NCBI GenBank assembly: GCA_026193555.1
Contig: JAPHUU010000288.1
Coordinates: forward strand, 1 to 7,024
Source: Rhodanobacter sp.
GTDB lineage: Bacteria; Pseudomonadota; Gammaproteobacteria; Xanthomonadales; Rhodanobacteraceae
Length of the DNA: 7,024 nt
Reading direction: 5' to 3'
Made by a program: the position numbers and the translations under genes. This document shows positions 5,204 to 7,024 of the stretch, piece by piece. The notes under the pieces are model-generated. The model made no database searches. It was given only the letters and a program-made list of their open reading frames with translations, and had not been told where the DNA came from. How positions within the stretch are numbered: the stretch's first letter is position 1; the number at the start of each line of letters is the position of its first letter.

Positions 5204-7024
5204 ATGTCATCCACACCGCCCGAGACGCCTGCCGACCCGTTGCCCGACAACGGCTGTGTGCGGGTGCGCGGGGCGCGCGAGCACAACCTGAAGAACGTCA
5301 GTCTGGATATCCCGCGCGACGCGCTGGTGGTGTTCACCGGCGTATCGGGTTCGGGCAAGTCGTCGCTGGCTTTTGGCACCGTGTACGCGGAGGCACAGCG
5401 GCGCTATTTCGAGTCGGTGGCGCCGTACGCGAGGCGGCTGATCGAGCAGGCTGGCGTGCCGGACGTGGACGGCGTCGACGGCCTGCCGCCGGCCGTCGCG
5501 CTGCAGCAGCACCGCGGCGGCAGCAGTGCGCGATCCACCGTGGGCAGCCTGAGCACGCTCTCCAATGCGCTGCGCATGCTGTACTCGCGCGCCGGCGATT
5601 ACCCGGCGGGGCAGGCGCCGCTGGAGTCCGACGCGTTCTCGCCCAATACGCCGGCCGGCGCGTGTCCCCACTGCCATGGCCTGGGCAAGGTGTTCGACGC
5701 CACCGAGGCCTCGATGGTGCCCGACCCGTCGCTGAGCATTCGCGAGCGTGCCATCGCCTGCTGGCCGCAAGGCTGGCAGGGCAAGAATTACCGCGACATC
5801 CTGGTGACTCTGGGCCATGACGTGGACCGTCCGTGGCGCGCGCTGCCGCAAAAGGATCGTGACTGGATCCTGTTCACCACCGAGCAGCCGGCGGTGCCGG
5901 TATTCCGCGACGTGGCCCCGGAGGTAGCGCAGGCCGCCTATGCGCGCGGTGAGCCGGGCAACTACAAGGGCACCTACGTCAGCGCGCGCGAATACGTGAT
6001 GCACACCTTCGCCCACAGCGAGAGCGCCGGCATCAAGCAGCGCGTGGCGCGCTACATGGTGGCCAGCGCGTGCCCGACCTGCGACGGCAAGCGCCTGCGA
6101 CGCGAAGCGCTGGCGGTGACGTTCGGCGGGATCGATATCGCCGGCGCTTCGCGTCTGTCATTGCGCGAACTCGGCGCGCAGCTTCGAAACGCCGCCGACC
6201 GTGCGCGTGCCGACGAGGTGTCCCATCCGGAAAAGGCGCTGGTGGCGCAGCGCATCGCCGCCGACGTGTGCGCGCGCATCGACACGCTGGCCGACCTGGG
6301 GCTGGGTTACCTGTCGCTGGACCGCAGCACGCCCACGCTGTCGCCCGGCGAGCTGCAGCGGTTGCGACTGGCGACGCAGTTGCGGGCGCAGCTGTTCGGC
6401 GTGATCTACGTGCTGGACGAGCCGTCGGCCGGGTTGCATCCGGCTGACACCGAGGCGCTGCTGCGGGCGCTGGCGCGGCTCAAGGCCGGTGGCAATTCGG
6501 TGTTTGTGGTGGAGCACGAGCTGGAGCTGATCCGCGCCGCCGAGTGGATCGTCGACATCGGTCCCGACGCGGGCGAGCAGGGCGGGCAGGTGCTCTACAG
6601 CGGCCCGCCCGACGGGCTGAAGGATTGCGCCGCCTCGCACACCCGGCGCTACCTGTTCGATCTGGCGCCGCCGTTGCCGCCCGCGCCGCGCGAGCCACTC
6701 GGCTGGCTGCGGCTGGAGGGCATCGAACGCAACAACGTGCAGGGTCTGGACGTGGCCTTTCCGCTGGGCGCGATGACCGCCGTCACCGGCGTCTCCGGTG
6801 CCGGCAAGTCCAGCGTGGTCAGCCAGGCGCTGGTGGAGCTGGTCAGTGCGCGGCTGGGCGTGCCGCATGCGGTGGAAGACGACGCCGATGAGCTGCCGGC
6901 CGAGGAGGCGCCGACGCCGGCCGGCGGGCGCATTGCGGCGGGCATGGAGACGGTGACGCGGCTGGTGCGGGTCGACCAGAAACCGATCGGCCGCACGCCG
7001 CGATCCAACCTGGCCACCTACACC
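5204..7024 (+). CDS. UvrA2-type excinuclease ABC subunit A paralogue (partial, C-terminus beyond the right edge)
   Basis: 607 codons are visible with no stop. It is a UvrA-family tandem ABC ATPase that binds damaged DNA. Walker A of the first half is GVSGSGKSS (46-54), with the Q-loop region at about 100-113, signature [13 protein letters not shown] (378-390) and Walker [11 protein letters not shown] (403-412). H438 in VVEHE is the switch histidine. Walker A of the second half is GVSGAGKSS (529-537), with Q-loop [12 protein letters not shown] (591-602). Compared with E. coli UvrA as I recall it, the chain jumps from about residue 120 ([10 protein letters not shown]) straight to the NPAGAC segment (about 267). 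The UvrB-binding domain and the first CxxC of that zinc module are therefore gone. This is the UvrA2 class, linked in Deinococcus and in drug producers (DrrC-like) to tolerance of DNA-damaging or intercalating compounds, not the core UvrABC enzyme. The ATG at 5204 has GGGAG 7 bases upstream. Expected full length is about 750-850 residues. Confidence 0.94.
   Translation, partial: MSSTPPETPADPLPDNGCVRVRGAREHNLKNVSLDIPRDALVVFTGVSGSGKSSLAFGTVYAEAQRRYFESVAPYARRLIEQAGVPDVDGVDGLPPAVALQQHRGGSSARSTVGSLSTLSNALRMLYSRAGDYPAGQAPLESDAFSPNTPAGACPHCHGLGKVFDATEASMVPDPSLSIRERAIACWPQGWQGKNYRDILVTLGHDVDRPWRALPQKDRDWILFTTEQPAVPVFRDVAPEVAQAAYARGEPGNYKGTYVSAREYVMHTFAHSESAGIKQRVARYMVASACPTCDGKRLRREALAVTFGGIDIAGASRLSLRELGAQLRNAADRARADEVSHPEKALVAQRIAADVCARIDTLADLGLGYLSLDRSTPTLSPGELQRLRLATQLRAQLFGVIYVLDEPSAGLHPADTEALLRALARLKAGGNSVFVVEHELELIRAAEWIVDIGPDAGEQGGQVLYSGPPDGLKDCAASHTRRYLFDLAPPLPPAPREPLGWLRLEGIERNNVQGLDVAFPLGAMTAVTGVSGAGKSSVVSQALVELVSARLGVPHAVEDDADELPAEEAPTPAGGRIAAGMETVTRLVRVDQKPIGRTPRSNLATYT

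Noticed and set aside
5207..6016. 269-codon minus-strand open frame
   Set aside because: It is antisense to the UvrA-like gene, whose Walker A and other motifs are in the plus frame. It is His/Arg-rich and shows no domain.

Overview
The window is GC-rich, densely coding bacterial DNA. The gene families and codon use suggest a gammaproteobacterium of the Xanthomonadales (Rhodanobacter/Dyella-like). That placement is an inference from style; there is no rRNA or other taxonomic marker. I see no tRNA or rRNA gene, CRISPR array, insertion sequence or phage gene. Seven protein genes are supported, two of them cut by the window edges.

Layout. (1) 1-1520, minus: a Na+/phosphate cotransporter family membrane protein with a PhoU-like C-terminal part, running off the left edge. 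(2) 1689-2336, plus and divergent from it: a class I SAM-dependent methyltransferase. (3) 2449-3033 and 3030-3605, both minus: an ECF-type sigma factor followed by a zinc-binding anti-sigma factor, overlapping by 4 bases and so probably translationally coupled. (4) 3691-4431, plus and divergent from the sigma gene: a stand-alone metallo-beta-lactamase-fold protein with the HxExD metal motif of flavodiiron proteins but no flavodoxin domain. (5) 4501-4974, minus: a Nudix hydrolase. (6) 5204-7024, plus, cut by the right edge: a UvrA paralogue of the UvrA2 type, lacking the UvrB-binding domain.

The most interesting part is the centre, 2449-4431. A sigma factor, a soluble anti-sigma factor with no membrane segment, and a probable di-iron oxygen/NO-binding protein are arranged around a 90-base divergent intergenic region. 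That region carries a perfect 10-base inverted repeat with a 7-base spacer. My working hypothesis is a cytoplasmic redox- or gas-responsive regulatory module in which the di-iron protein is either the sensor or the main output. The architecture is seen directly; the function is inferred.

The outer genes look like ordinary housekeeping or accessory functions: phosphate transport, a methyltransferase, nucleotide-pool hydrolysis, and an accessory DNA-damage or drug-tolerance ATPase. No non-coding stretch exceeds about 230 bases. The longest are 4975-5203 (a possible -10 element) and 1521-1688 (two weak promoter candidates, one per direction).
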